From Galeopsis tetrahit (taxonomy: Eukaryota; Streptophyta; Magnoliopsida; Lamiales; Lamiaceae), in NCBI GenBank assembly GCA_963675135.1, contig OY776123.1, positions 5,582,501 through 5,646,500 of the forward strand: a stretch of DNA of 64,000 bases. The letters are read 5' to 3'. The notes under the pieces were generated by a model. That model was not told the origin of the DNA, searched no databases, and saw only the letters and a program-made list of their open reading frames with translations. Every line of letters begins with the position of its first letter. Positions within the stretch are counted from its first letter, which is position 1. The position numbers and the translations under genes were made by a program. Below, piece by piece: positions 1 to 13,873 of this stretch.

Positions 1-376
1 GTTCTCGCTTTCCTACCAATACAAACGGCAGATGCATTAAGTGTTCCCTGCCCTGAAGTAGCTAAACCAACACTCCAAACTCCCTCCCACCTTTTCTCAC
101 ACATTCTTGATTTCTCCCTCTCACACAGTCAAAGGTATATTCTTACACATCAAAAGGAAGAAATCCCTGCAACAACTTGCAATCAAAGTAAGGGATTTTC
201 CAGATTCAGGGTTTTCTTGTATTTCTCATATTGTATTGTTTTCCCATTTGAGTACTTGTTAAGTTTGTTACACACTATTAATTGATGGACCCTATTCTCT
301 TTTAATGCTATTAATTAATGTGGTTTGTGGTGTAGAGCTAATGTTGTATTGGGAAGTTTGAAATTTTTGGGGAAAA
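1..376 (+). promoter_or_regulatory. Upstream and 5' leader of the flippase gene
   Basis: Pyrimidine-rich, moderately AT-rich sequence directly before the flippase start codon. CT-rich runs near 80-130 are typical of a plant 5' UTR. There may be a leader intron, but I cannot place its ends. I saw no convincing TATA box, so the promoter probably lies left of the window. Confidence 0.4.
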
Positions 377-3300
377 ATGGGGGGTGCTAGGAGAAGAAAC
401 ATTAGATTTAGCAGGTTGTATTCATTTTCTTGTCTGAAATCTTCATTTAGAGATGAACATGGGCAAATTGGGCAGAAGGGGTTCTCAAGGATTGTGTATT
501 GTAATGATCCTGATAATCAAGAGCAGATTGAGCTTAGGTATCGGAGTAATTACGTGTCAACGACCAAGTACAATGTCGTTAATTTTATTCCAAAGTCGTT
601 GTTTGAGCAGTTTAGGAGGGTTGCAAACATATATTTCCTTGTGGTAGCTTTTGTGTCCTTTAGTCCTATTGCACCATATAGTGCTTCTAGTATTCTTGCA
701 CCTTTGATCGTCGTCATCGGAGCCACTATGGTTAAGGAAGCCATCGAAGATTGGAGGCGTAGGAAGCAGGTTTGGTTTGCCTTTCAATTGCTTTTTTTTT
801 TTTCCATTATTTTCTTAAATGTGTAACTTATTTTATTTTCTTGACAATGCATAAGTTATATAGCAGGAGAATAATCTTCAGATTGTGAAATGTAGTGTGT
901 TAGATTCAAGAAATGCAACTGTAAATTTGAACTTTAGGTCGTAACTTTTTCATAATGTTTAGGCTGGAATATTTTGAGATTGCCTTAGGTTCGGCGTATG
1001 ATTTATTTGCTTTCAGCCTAAGTTGTATCAAACAGCTGTGAACGTCAAAACGTAATGACTGCATCCCGTTTATATTAAGGACAAAAACTTGTACTATATT
1101 ATATGACCCTACCCGCATCATGTTTTAAAGAAAAGTTAAGTCTAAATACTAAAGTGGAGCTCCGTCTTACTCAAGACTTCCTGTAGATTAACATTTACTT
1201 TATAGCTCATCTAATAAAAAGATTAGTTTGAATCTTTGATTTTTAGAAATTCTGTTTCCCTTTTTAGTAGTTGGAATTCCAGCCACTTTTTTGCTTTATA
1301 GTAGTAGAATGAAATTACATATTTTTTCAATAGAGGAAAATATTTACAGATTCTTCTTCACTTAAGTCCTACTAGGCAAAAAAAAAAAAAAAACAGGTCT
1401 TTAACATGTAATGGCCAGAAATACTTACTGTTAGTCCTCTATACGTGTGCTCGAAACATTTTCATTATACTTTTGAACTTGGCTAAGCTCTTAGTTCATT
1501 AGAGACATATTAAAGTGGTGTTGTGATTTCATTTTTTTAGATAAAATCAGCACAATTGTGGGCCATTTCTATTTTTTTGCATTAATCCAAGTAATGGGTT
1601 ATAATGTAGTTAATTATTTTCAGGATGTAGAGGCCAATAATAGGAAGGTTTCAGTTTATGATAGAAATAACAACTTTCAACAAACAAGATGGAAGAAGTT
1701 AAGAGTTGGCGACCTCGTTAAAGTCCAAAAGGACGAATACTTCCCCGCAGATCTACTACTTCTTTCGTCGAGCTATGATGATGGAATTTGTTACGTTGAA
1801 ACCACAAGCCTAGACGGAGAAACCAATCTAAAGGTGAAACATGCTCTAAATGTTACATCCTCCCTTCAGAATGACGATTCCTTTGATCTCTTCAAGGCAG
1901 TTGTCAAGTGTGAGGATCCAAACGAAGATCTTTACAATTTCGTTGGAACTCTGTTTAATGACGGCGATCAGTATCCTGTTTCTATGCAGCAGCTTCTGTT
2001 AAGAGATTCCAAATTAAGAAACACAGAGTGTGTGTATGGTGTGGTGGTTTTTACTGGTCATGATACTAAAGTCATGCAGAATGCGACGGACCCACCTTCT
2101 AAAAGGAGTAAAATCGAGAGGAAAATGGACAAGATAATATACATTTTGTTTAGTCTGTTGATGCTTGTATCTTTTATAGGCTCGTTCTTTTTCGGAATCA
2201 GTACTATGAAAGATATAGAAGATGGAAAATTAAGAAGGTGGTATCTTCGCCCTGACCAAACGACCGTTTTTTTCGACCCGAAAAGATCGGATGTGGCTGC
2301 AATTCTTCATTTCTTAACCGGGCTTATGTTGTATGGATATTTGATACCGATATCTCTATATGTATCAATTGAGATGGTTAAAGTTTTACAGAGTATATTT
2401 ATTAATCGGGATCGGGATATGTATTATGAAGAGACGGATAAACCGGCACATGCAAGGACGTCGAATTTGAACGAGGAGCTTGGTCAGGTCGACACTATTC
2501 TTTCTGATAAAACGGGGACGCTGACGTGTAATTCGATGGATTTCGTCAAATGCTCTATAGGTGGAGTCGGTTATGGCCGTGGAATGACGGAAGTGGAGAG
2601 AGCACTTGCGAAGAGAAAAGGGGATGCATATGATGATGATGACTCAGATATTATTTCAAGTGATGACTCGGGAAAATCGATTAAAGGCTTCAACTTTAAT
2701 GATGAACGAATTATGAATGGTGGATGGGTTAATGAGGCTCATGCTGATATGATTCAGAATTTCTTTAGAGTGTTGGCAATCTGCCATACGGCCATTCCTG
2801 AGGTCGATGAGGAAACAAACGAAATTTCGTATGAAGCCGAGTCACCGGATGAAGCAGCGTTCGTTATTGCTGCAAGGGAGCTTGGCTTTGAATTCTTTGA
2901 AAGAACACAAACTAGCATCTCCTTGCATGAATTAGATCATAAAAGTGGCATAAAAATCGACAGGTGCGATTCTTTCATTTTTCTCGTGTGAATATTCATG
3001 TTTTTGGAAATTCTTTGTCATGCTTTTCTTTTCTAACTTTGGCTAAATAAGAATTATATATGAGACAATGTTCTGGGTTGTTCTTGACAGTTTTTGTTTG
3101 TTAATTTATGCAAGAACCTAGCCTTTGAGAGAGAAGTATTTGAGTGTATATTAGTAAAAAATGCTGTTGTTTGGTAAATATTTTGTCAATACTAAATATG
3201 TGTGTGGGTGGGTGTATATATAAATGCAACATTCAGATGCACTTTATAGTTAGTTGATGAAGAATTTTTTCTTACTTTTTACAGATCATATACACTCCTT

Positions 3301-6131
3301 CATACTTTGGAGTTCAGTAGTGCTCGGAAAAGAATGTCGGTGATCGTAAGAAATGCTGAAAACCAATTGCTCCTCCTATGCAAGGGTGCAGACAGGTACG
3401 GACACTAATGAGGTTCAATATCTCGTTTGTAACCGAAACTTAACCATATTTTCATGCAGTGTAATGTTTGAAAGGCTCAAAAAGGATGGGCAAGATTTTG
3501 TAGGCGTGACGATGGATCACATAAAAAGATATGCTGAGGCAGGCTTACGAACTTTAGTAGTAGCGTATCGTGAGCTTAGTGAAGAAGAGTTTCGTTCATG
3601 GGAAGAAGGATTTGTAACGGCCCAGACATCCGTAACTGTTGATAGAGATGAACTGGTCGAGGCTGCTGCTGATAAGATTGAACGCAACTTACTTCTCATA
3701 GGTGCTACAGCTGTTGAGGACAAGCTGCAAAAAGGGGTCAATCTCTAACTTTTGTTTTTTGGTCCGATTTATTCAAACGTATTAAAAAAATCTCCTAAAA
3801 AACGTCATTATGGTTTATAAAGGTTTTATCTTTCATTTTCAGTCCACATTTCTTCTAATTTTCGATTTGGAAAACGATATCAGAGTCGAGGTTTATTTAT
3901 TTCATTTTCAAGATTCAAAATTAGAGGAAAACAACTTTTTCTTTTAGTGTGTTTGACCAAGTTGTGGTGTGAAAAAAGTATCCGTTCTTGACATTATTCT
4001 TGAATGTGGTCGTTAGGTTCCTGAATGCATCGACAAACTCCAAAAAGCTGGAATGAAAATTTGGGTCATAACGGGTGATAAGATGGAAACGGCAATAAAC
4101 ATCGGGTGAGCTTAACGCCTTAACCAACTTGGTCACTTTTAAGCCATAATAATACGATTTCGTTCTCTCATTATATGCTATGTTTTCAATAGGTATGCTT
4201 GTAGCTTATTGCGAGAGGACATGAAGCAAATTGTGATCACTTTAGAGTCTCCTGAAATAAGTGACTTGGAAAAAAGAGGAGACAAGGAGGCAGTTGCAAA
4301 GGTACTGGCTCTAAATCTCCTCGTCGATTTTTAAAGTACATTTTTTTTATTGTTCTGGCCTTGCCTTGTTTGTTAGGCTTCAAGTGCAAGTATTATGAAT
4401 CAAATCAGAGAAGCAAGATTGCAATTGAGCTCAGCTGAAGGACGCTCAATTTCCTTTGGTTTAATAGTTGACGGCAAGTCACTGGCATTTGCTCTGAGCA
4501 AGGATCTGGATGATTCATTTTTGGATCTCGCTGTTAAGTGTGCCTCTGTTATATGTTGTCGGTCCACGCCTAAACAGAAAGCACTTGTACGTGTTATAAC
4601 TATGCTTATTTTTGGATTTTTTTTTTCCTGTCGAGTTTCACGAACAATTTTTCTACAATTTGGTCCAATGACCGGCTGTAAGAGGTAACATCCGGTTGAC
4701 CAATCATACTCTGCCACGTTAGCGACAATTAGATGTTTAACCTTCTATAGCCGGTTATTGGACCAAAATGTCAAATTTTGGTTTAGTTCGTGAAAGACAA
4801 TAAGATTGGCCTTCTTCTTCTTTATTTTTCGTTATTCTTTTAAAATTACTGGAAGCAAATAATGCAATGGCACTGTTTGAAGATATTCAGGTAACGAGAT
4901 TGGTTAAAAGGGGTACGGGCAGGACAACGCTAGCAATTGGTGACGGGGCAAATGATGTAGGCATGCTTCAAGAGGCGGATATTGGGATTGGCATCAGTGG
5001 AGTAGAAGGCATGCAGGTAATCTCGGCTTCTGTTAATTTAATCATGGTTTTAAAAACCCCGATTTTGTTCTAATAGGCACCTGTTTGGTAACTTAATGTT
5101 TTCTTTTATTTAGGCTGCAATGTCAAGTGACTTTTCTATAGCACAGTTCCGGTTTCTTGAACGTCTTTTGTTGGTTCATGGGCACTGGTGCTACAGACGA
5201 ATATCCATGATGGTATATATTGTGATGAAATATATAAGTCGAATGTCATAGGATATTTTCAATGTTTGTTCTCATCCTGCTATGAATTAATAATGCAGAT
5301 ATGTTATTTCTTCTACAAAAACGTGGCGTTTGGCTTCACTCTGTTCTGGTACGAAGCACACGCTTCCTTCTCCGGCCAACCTGCTTATAACGATTGGTCT
5401 ATGTCATGCTACAACGTCTTCTTTACTTCACTTCCCGTCATTGCTCTTGGTGTTTTCGATCAGGACGTTTCTGCCCGTCTTTGTCTCAAGGTAAAATCAT
5501 ACATTTCCCCTTGCAGTATAAATTTTTAGTAATTTGGTACATTTTACAGTATCCCGTGTTATATCAAGAGGGGGTTCTCGACGTTCTCTTCAGTTGGCCG
5601 CGGATTCTTGGATGGATCTCAAACGGCATCATTACTTCCATGATAATTTTCTTCTTCACGACTCGCTCCCTCCTACTTCAAGCCTTTCGCATAGATGGTC
5701 ATGTGGTAGATTTCGAGGTTCTCTGGGTTTACATGTACACATGCGTCGTTTGGACAGTGAACTGCCAGATGGCGCTCTCGATCAACTACTTCACATGGAT
5801 CCAACACTTCTTCATCTGGGGTAGCATCGCCTTTTGGTACGTCTTCTTACTAGTCTACGGCGCTCTCCCGCCTAAAATATCCACAACGGCCTACCAGGTT
5901 TTCGTGGAAGCTTGTGCACCCAGCCCTTTCTATTGGCTCGGGACATTTCTCGTCGTTTTGTCCTGTCTGGTGCCCTACTTTTTGTACAGGGCATTTCAGA
6001 CCGAGTTCAAACCGATGATTCATGATGTTATTCAAAGACGACGATTGGAGGCCTCGGAGGTGGAAACTTCTGGAGACTTGTCCGAAAGAAAAGGTAAATT
6101 GAGAGAAGAAAATTCGTTACTACGTAAATAG
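377..6131 (+). CDS. ALA: P4-type ATPase, phospholipid-transporting flippase of the ALA8-12 group
   Basis: Eleven coding exons, joined by GT-AG introns that keep frame: 377-769, 1624-2963, 3285-3395, 3460-3736, 4017-4105, 4193-4301, 4377-4586, 4891-5016, 5114-5212, 5299-5490 and 5550-6131. They give 1175 residues, normal for plant ALA flippases. Family landmarks: YVSTTKYNVVNFIPKSLFEQ near the N-terminus; DGET at 195-198 (actuator domain); the P4-specific PISL in TM4 at 373-376; the phosphorylated Asp426 in DKTGT; and GDGAND at 860-865. The last two exons encode the C-terminal membrane helices. P4-ATPases move phospholipids from the outer to the cytosolic leaflet, with an ALIS/CDC50 beta subunit needed for ER exit (family knowledge). 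The N-terminus (GARRRNIRFSRLYSF) fits the ALA8-12 clade; the exact orthologue is not settled. No frame break seen. The first intron (854 bp) is the longest. Confidence 0.95.
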
Positions 6132-8234
6132 AGAGTGTGAATGTTGTAATGTAGTGTGTTGACTGTTTGAGAAATTTGGTGGGATTCAAAGTGGTGAAAC
6201 TTATGCACAGTTATTAGTGATAATAACTCAGATTTGTTAGTATATATTTATACTACAAGGTAGTTTCTCAAGGTTTTTAACGTGTATGTATAGATGTACT
6301 TTTTTTTTTTTTTTTTAAGTCTCGGGTAACTGGTCCAAGAAACGACTAATTTCGGGAGACCAATTCTACCGTTCACTTACGGAGTTTCCGTTTAAAGGTA
6401 GAACTTTGCGGTATGTATGGACTGGTATGTATAAATGTACTTAATTAATTATATATATTAAGGTTTTGATTAACAAGTTTATTATATTGCATTGAAGAAA
6501 TCATGAAGTGTATTGTTCATGAGTTTCTTGCTACAACTACCACAGTAGACTCACCTACCTTATAAATTAAAATTATGAGTATCATTGATAAAGATATTGC
6601 CTCTACACGTCATTTAGAACTTTTTCTTGGATATATAAATTTAAATATATATATTTCATTAAAATAATGAGAAGTATATGGGTGTTGAAGATTTAAAAAA
6701 AAAAATGAATGAAAGAAAGAAGGGCTTTGTTGACTTTGCCAAAATTTTCTTCTCTTTTTTAGTGTTCATTCTATAATTTTTATTTTGTCTATGGTTTTTC
6801 TGAAATCGTGATATAATTATCACTACATATTACTGTTATACCAGAACTTTAAACTCACCACGTCTTAGACTAGTTTTATAATATTTCCTTTGTTTAAATT
6901 CATAATATTAATTTCTCCAAACGTCCATCTTTATGAATATTAATTTATTTATAAAGAGATTGAGTTCACTTATAAATAAAATAATTTTTTATAAATAAAA
7001 TAAATAACAATGTAGGTAAAAAAAAAGTTTTTTTATAGATAAAATAAATAACAATGTTGATAAATAAATGATGTTGAAAGGTGAACAATAAAGTAATATG
7101 AATATTATTATTTTTAAAAAGTAAAAAATAAAATTGGACGAATTTTTTTTGGTGTATGATAAATCAGGTTTATATAATGATCTCTCTTTAAATTTATTTA
7201 TATACTGGGGTAGTAGGTTATAAATTACTATGAGTTCCGTATTCAAGTTAGTTACATACATTACAATTATCAATCAATAATAGTTGAGAATTAGAATATT
7301 AGAGGCTAAAATTGACATGCAATTAACAAATTCGCAATTAGATTAGTTGATACATCGTTAACAACTTAACATATGAGGTAACGTACTATGTCATATACGG
7401 AGTATTGAACTTGTGGAAATTTTGAATTTATTCCGAATTATATGATGGATTGACTTTTTAGTCAAAGTGGCATTTTGACTTTAAAATATATACTCACCCC
7501 ATTCTATGAATATAATTACTAGTATAATTTTGAGTTTTACACATGTTAATAAAATATTACTATTTATTATACTTAAAAAATAAAATTCTAACTATATCTA
7601 TAAAGTTTCAAATTTTCAATATACATTTATTTTTTAAATAGAAAAATAAAAGGGAATATTAAATTTTTAAATATTTTTGATATAGAAGTGATTATAATTT
7701 AGGATAAATGAAAATAAAATAATCGATCTCTCAACTTCAATTTTGATTTTCGGTCCAATGAGATTTAACACTACACGAAATTCTAGTTTGCTGTTTAAAT
7801 AAAAACATTGTAATTCAGATATTTTAAATTATGGAGCCATAAATATGTGAAGATGGATAGGACGATTTTGGGTGGGATCCATAATATTCGTGAGTCATAA
7901 TTGGGGAATAGAAAATTCATAGTATTATTTTGAAAATATAATTTAAGTTGAAAAATGCTTTATAAATTCATCAATATTTTTGCTATATATTTTTTCAATT
8001 TATAATATCTACTTACATAACATTTTAAAATAAGTGCATATTCATTCAAAATTAAGAAAGTTTATTGGCACTATTAAATAAGTATATTTAGATTATTAAT
8101 TTTTTAATTCGAACTTTATAAACGAACCCAAAGTGATTTTTTCCCATAATTTTAATTGTCGACTTGTCTATTAAATATAAGGGAAACAAGTAATAAATTT
8201 ATCGGCCTCTCTATTTAATTTATTTTCTTTAGGG

Positions 8235-8287
<53 letters not shown>

Positions 8288-9999
8288 TTGCGTGTTAAAG
8301 AGGTTATGAGTTATATATGACTACGCATATATAGTAGTTGTCCCCCAAACTTGTTCGTGATTGTTTGTTAAATGTCACAATTTCTGATGGAATACAATTG
8401 AGTGGTTAGGAAGTGTGGTCATTATTGTGAGTCATTTTAAGAAAAAATGACTAGGGGTTAGGAAAAAAACATTATATCTAGTTTTCATTTTTAATTTCAG
8501 AAAAAAAAAAAAAAAAGGGAAATAGTCAAGAATGTCATAGATAAATAAAAAAAATTCTAAATTAAATATGAGACTCCGATCCTCATAGTCATACAACATG
8601 TTTTTGTAAAATATCACTTTTCAATTAAAAATTCATAGAAGTGTAATCTAGTTTTTCATGTTAGTTCACTTTGTCATAATTTTAGAATCACTTCAATCTA
8701 TGAGCACTAGCTGAAACTTATTCGATCTTTATACAAAAAAAATGTTTAGCCTTGACAACTTGACTCGACTTTGTTGTTATTTATCTTGTTCGTGTTCGAG
8801 ATTGTTGATCATGCATGTTGCTAACTATACGAGAATTTGTTTTTGGAAAGTTCCTTAGAAAAAAAAGCTGCTAAATCGGGAAATCTCTAGTTTATCTTGT
8901 AAATTTTATTTTCTCCTATTTAAAATAAGTGTCATTTTAATTAATATTTATATATTTTTTATTATACCCTTAAAAATGTTGATTTATCTTATTAAAATAA
9001 TACATTTATTTGAGTATTTAAATGATTTCAAGAAGTGGAATAGGTTAAATGGAATTAGAAAAAAAATGTAATAAAAATACATTGAAAATTATAAAACATT
9101 AACTAAATTGAAAAAAATGAAAAGTCATTTGTTAAGAATATGAAAGAGTATTTATCATTGTAATTTACAATTGAGTTTTATTTTCCGTCAATTATGTAAA
9201 CATCATGGGTGCTCTGATAAACCAATAACAATTTTATACAGTACAAGTTTTTGTCCACGTATAATTAATTAATGGGAAAGCAGAAAGATTTTAATGGTTT
9301 TCTCAGGATTTAAAGCAATTTGCCAAACTTTTTGTCGGAGGCCTAATATGATTTGTTATGGTCAATTGAAATTGAAATTTACTTTGGAAATTTTATTATA
9401 TTTTTACAAGTTTTTTATTACTCAATTCACAATAAATATTAAAAATTTTCTTTTTGAAATTAAGAGTATGTAGACAAGTTTATTCTTAATTAATAAATAT
9501 TTTAAAATATAAAATATACACACATTTTTTTAGTTTGACTTTGGTTGCAGAAAATGTTCTAGTTTTAAGTTTAATTTACAGTTTTGAAACATTGCCATGG
9601 GTTATTTCAGTTACTCACTTTTTAAAAATAAATAAAAAATCTTTGTTTATTAGTATTCATTCTTAATTATTCCATGGAATTGGCAAATTAGAAATAAATT
9701 AAGGTTATATATTGAGAGTGTATTTATACCTTTAATTACGAAGGGTATACTTATATATAACAGATGCGTGTATGAGTTTAAGTTCTTAATTATGCTCAAT
9801 ATTATTGTTCTAATTAATGAAATTGAGTCGAATGACTCAAATGAATTTTATTTAAAAATAAGAAAATATTTTTTTTAAATTGAATTTATGACTTTTGACC
9901 GTCTCTTTAGACAACTTTCACTCCTTTATTATAGTATGAAATTATGAATGGACTATTATCATGATTCTCATAAAAAATTATGGAGTAATTAAAAATTAT
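6132..9999. other. AT-rich intergenic region without a recognised gene
   Basis: The first few hundred bases are probably the 3' UTR of the flippase gene. The rest is very AT-rich, with short spurious frames only, poly-A/T runs and one long TA microsatellite. I saw no family-like protein, no RNA gene and no clear element ends. Confidence 0.5.
8236..8285. repeat. (TA)n microsatellite
   Basis: About 50 bases of uninterrupted alternating T and A. Shorter TA runs occur near 25542-25562, 55291-55312 and 56629-56654. Confidence 0.95.
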
Positions 10000-10118
10000 C
10001 ACGCTTGTCCGCTCGAGACCGTCCAACGCGCGGCCAACCATTGGATTGAATGGGAGGGCTGTCGCAGACCAGTCGACATCGGGGACTGAAGAGGCAATAT
10101 AATTGAACGCTGTAAAGC

Positions 10119-11430
10119 ATGGCACCCCCGACTGTTGGTCACTACAAGCTTAATACCGATGCCGCCTTCTTCAATGACACTAACCAAACTGGTTGGGGAC
10201 TTGTTCTACGGAATGATTTGGGGCAGATCGTTAGAGGCAAATCAGTGTTGGAACCTGTTTACGCCGTGTAAACTGCAATATCAAAAATATCAGAATAATC
10301 AGAAAACACAAAGAATACCTCAAATAAGTCGAGTCAAGGGAATCCCTTTTCCCGCAGAACAGAATACGCCCAGGATAGTGCTCGACTGTTACGGCGTTCC
10401 GTTCCCAAAGGTAAAACGACTTTCACTTAATACACAGTAGCACCACTGTGTAAGAAGTATCGGCGAACGTACTTAGTTACGAACTGAACACTCTTCGGAT
10501 ATTAATCCGTCACAAGAAAGAGCAGTGTAAGGCTTTCGGTAGCTCAGTACACTGTGTAGGGACGAGAGGAGAATAAAAGGTTGAGGGGCGAATTTCAGCG
10601 TAGGATGTATGAGGGAAGAGTTTGATATTTATAGGCAGAATAAACCCTTGGAGGGAGAGGAAAAACGCGTGGGCCCAAGCCCGATTCTTGGAAATATATC
10701 GCGAAAATATCGCAGCGGTTGAGATAATATCTCGCACGTGGATAAGTCTTGAAGACTGAATCTTGAAGACCAAGTTTGAAACTTCCAGATAATTCTGGAA
10801 CATTCTTGAAGTAGTTCGAATGGGCCGAGCCCATTCCCCACATTCTCAAACTTCCAAGTTGAAACTCTTCAACTTCAACAATTAATTTCTCACTTACCTT
10901 AACTCGGTTTTGAGATATTAAATATACCACGTTCATCTACTCCGCGAGTAGATCGACTATGTCACGTTCAATTATTTCTTAATTAACGTTTAGTCCGTCT
11001 AATTAATTAAATTAGATCAGGGTGTCAAAACCCAATTAATTCCCATTAATTCCAACAATCAGTGCTGCAGGTGGGCAAAGTAAGCGTGGATACAGGCGAA
11101 GCAATGGGCTTTTATGAAGCGCTCTCATGGCTTCAATCTCTAGGCCTGGACGACTGCATCATTGAAGGAGAGGCAAAGACAGTCGTAGATGCAATCAATT
11201 CAAGAGACACTTTCAACTCCACTTTTGGAGATTACATCACTGCCTGCAGATCCATGCTGGCTTCATTCACAAATGTCTCGATAGTTTTTACTAGACGAGT
11301 TGCAAACGTTTTAGCACACACCTTAGCAAGAGAGGCACGACGTTTCAATAACTGTTATAGCTGGGTAGACCCTCCGGACTTTGTGGTTGGGCTACCCTCT
11401 CCCCCTTGCACTTGTAATAATGGAAGCTAA
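10119..11430 (+). pseudogene. RNase H-like (RVT_3) domain of a LINE, interrupted by a solo LTR
   Basis: Two collinear pieces of one RNase H domain. The first (10119-10245) starts MAPPTVGHYKLNTDAAF, with the characteristic KLNTDAA strand and its catalytic Asp, and runs through GWGLVLRNDLGQIVRGKS. The second (11058-11430) continues with VGKVSVDTGEAMGFYEALSW and ends with the ANVLAHTLAREA helix and a stop. The solo LTR between them has a 5-bp duplication, and without it the two pieces would be in one frame. That dates the LTR insertion after the frame was already in place. In LINEs this domain removes template RNA. Whether it was ever a host gene cannot be told from the sequence; a retrotransposon remnant is likelier. 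As it stands the frame is cut by a stop just inside the LTR. Confidence 0.7.
10246..11057. mobile_element. Solo LTR (812 bp) with 5-bp target duplication
   Basis: The insert starts TGTTGGAACC and ends AATTCCAACA, so the two tips are an 8-base inverted repeat (TGTTGGAA/TTCCAACA) with the TG...CA ends usual for LTRs. ATCAG is repeated exactly on both sides (10241-10245 and 11058-11062). There is no internal domain and no second LTR, so this is a solo LTR, presumably left by LTR-LTR recombination. The tips resemble Ty1/copia LTRs, but the superfamily is not proven. Confidence 0.88.
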
Positions 11431-11457
11431 GCCCCACAACTTTCAAAAAAAAAAAAA

Positions 11458-12875
11458 TTAAATATCATGTTAACCTTATACAAAAAAAAATAAAAAAATT
11501 GAATACACTGTTAGTGATGAGTAAAAAAATTCCCATCAAAAAAAAAAGAAAAAGAGTAAAATAAACGCCTAATAGGTAATAACTAATCCGTATTATCTTT
11601 CACTAAAAGTAAATCGTGTTACTTTCAGATTTTTAATCGTTTTTATTGTTAGATTGCATTTAGAGGTGTACTATTCTTCGATGACACCCTAGCTTTTAAT
11701 TCGATTTGTGTATTTATGAACTTTCTCTTTTTTTTTTTCTTGATTTTAATTTAAAACCCTTTTATTGAAATACGGTAAAGTTTGTTGGTGGATTTCAGTC
11801 TAAATTTGATTTGAGCTCTCATTCATGAGAAACCGTCCACTGCCCATCTTGCGTGGCCCAACATTTCTCTAGAAGTCCATGTGTTAACTCGTCGACTCAA
11901 CGCATGTGACCCAGTCTTTATTGCATCCCATACCGCATGAACGTCGCCAACTCCGCCGTTGATATATCTTCTTATTTGGCCGCTTCTTATTGTTCTAGAT
12001 TTTTATTTTTTCCTATTTAAAAAGACCATTTTCTCCATTAATTAATAAATCACAATTTAAATGAAATTTAATATTACAATTATTAACTAAATATATATAG
12101 TTTATTTGAGTGCATGTAAACGTGACTAGGGCGCTCAAAAATTGGTGAACTGAACCAACCAAAAATAATTAATTTGTATTCAAGTTTTGGTATTTATATA
12201 TTAATCTGTTTTAATATCTTTATAATTGCGAATTTGGTACTTGTAGTATACAGATATTACACGTGTGCGGTTTTCTTTTGGTCAGTGTGTATGGTGAAAA
12301 CAGTCAATGCGAGATTTCTTGTAAAACAAGAATTATAACTTTATAATTTATTTTTAAAAATTCAACTCTTTTAATAAATTGAGATAATCTGGATGGGCAA
12401 AAGTTGAACTATGTATTTTCTCTCCAAAATAAAAATTATTGTTGTTATCTGAAGCATGTGGTGTGAGGTCTCACTTTAGTATTTTAAAAAAGTTACACTC
12501 TGCATTTAAATTTATTATGCTCATTTATCTGACACACTTCTTAATAAATATTAATTAATTTATGTATAAAATAAATAAGTTGAGGGTAAGTTCTATCTAA
12601 GATAAAGTGATTGTAAATAAATATAATAAATGACAATTTAAATAAATAATTGATGACGGAGGAGTGTAGATAAAGTAGTGTAAATAATAATTTTTTTTTC
12701 AAAACAAAATGTGCATAAAATTGGACAATCAATAAAAAAAAAAAGTGTGAATAATAAAATTGGACGAAAAGAATATTAAAGTATGATCATAAATTCACAA
12801 ATCATATAATTTATACGTGATGAAGATGTGTCTCATATACTGTATATACATGATATAGATTTCATTATATATATA
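11458..12875. other. Intergenic, no gene recognised
   Basis: AT-rich sequence. The part around 11820-11960 is more balanced in base composition but shows no convincing reading frame. No RNA gene or element ends seen. Confidence 0.4.
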
Positions 12876-13108
12876 TTCACTTCGTCTCATAAATGTTTGC
12901 ACCACTTTATGTGCATACAAACTAAGAAAATAGTGTAATGAGTCGAGTGTTGAGGGATAATTTTGTAAACTTTTAAAAATAAAGTAAAATAAATGGTTGG
13001 ATTGGGAAAAAATAATGACATTCTGGGTAAATATGTAAATATTGTGAGGAGAAGGTTTATGAAAAAATTTTCTTTTTCAAATGTACAAACAATTGTGAAA
13101 CGAAGGAA
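12876..13108. mobile_element. MITE, Stowaway-like (TA target), diverged
   Basis: About 230 bp. The ends are imperfect inverted repeats (TTCACTTCGTCTCATAAATG against ATTCCTTCGTTTCACAATTG on the other strand), and both flanks carry TA. Size, ends and TA target fit Tc1/mariner-type MITEs. Divergence between the ends makes the exact limits uncertain. Confidence 0.55.
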
Positions 13109-13873
13109 TAAGAAAAGAGCGTAAATAATTGTGAGACTGACCCATTCTCAAAATGAGACAGAACAAGATAAGTTCAAATCTCTCGAAACAGGACGACTTC
13201 GGAACAGGTCATTTTAGCATCCCTAAAGTAATATAATTGGATGTTAAGGCGAATTCGTGTCATATGTAACTCCCCATGCAATAATACGTTGGAATAATAT
13301 ATGTTTGCAAAACGTATTATTCGTGACAATTAGGATGTAACTACCAAGACATACTCCGGCTCTCCAATATTTTTAAATATAAATGATGATTAGTCATGCC
13401 ATATGTCACTGATTCATTGTATACTTATAATTTCATCCATTTTTATACAGTTTGGAAATTGGAATATATAATTAATCACTTAATGGGTAAGTTATCTAAC
13501 TTAATTAGGTGAACATATAATTTTTTTTTTCATTAAACCATATGAAGAATCTAAAATGTCTATTCAAGTTATAATATTAATACTTATAGTCCAAATAACT
13601 TTTTTTTATTAATAATTAATTTTCTTAAAAATATGTGCATGTTTGCTTTAATGGGAAGACCAAAATTTCAATGTCTTTAATTAATAATCAAATGGAAAGA
13701 CTTATTCGTTTAATCTCAAAGGAAATTTTATGTAAAGCACATGTCGTATTTATGATAGATTTCACCCTTTTATACGACTTTTATAATGATAATTTTTTTT
13801 TTTATCCCATGATTTATGTGAGCCATTTTCTTTAAAGTAATATTATTTGATATGCAATAAATAAATTTAGTGA

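Larger units (their letters stand above)
10000..11457 (+). mobile_element. 5'-truncated LINE remnant with poly-A tail, split by a solo LTR
   Basis: The + strand carries the RNase H end of a plant LINE, followed by untranslated sequence and a run of 13 A at about 11444, as expected of a retroposed 3' end. An 812-bp solo LTR (10246-11057) interrupts it. The left boundary near 10000 is set only by where coding-like sequence starts. I could not find a convincing target-site duplication. Confidence 0.6.

Noticed and set aside
5188..5298. Open frames running through flippase introns
   Set aside because: Donor and acceptor sites with conserved protein on both sides show these are intron read-through.
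10000..11457. Target-site duplication for the LINE remnant
   Set aside because: AATTAAAAATTATC on the left and AAATTAAATATC after the tail are similar only because both are AT-rich.
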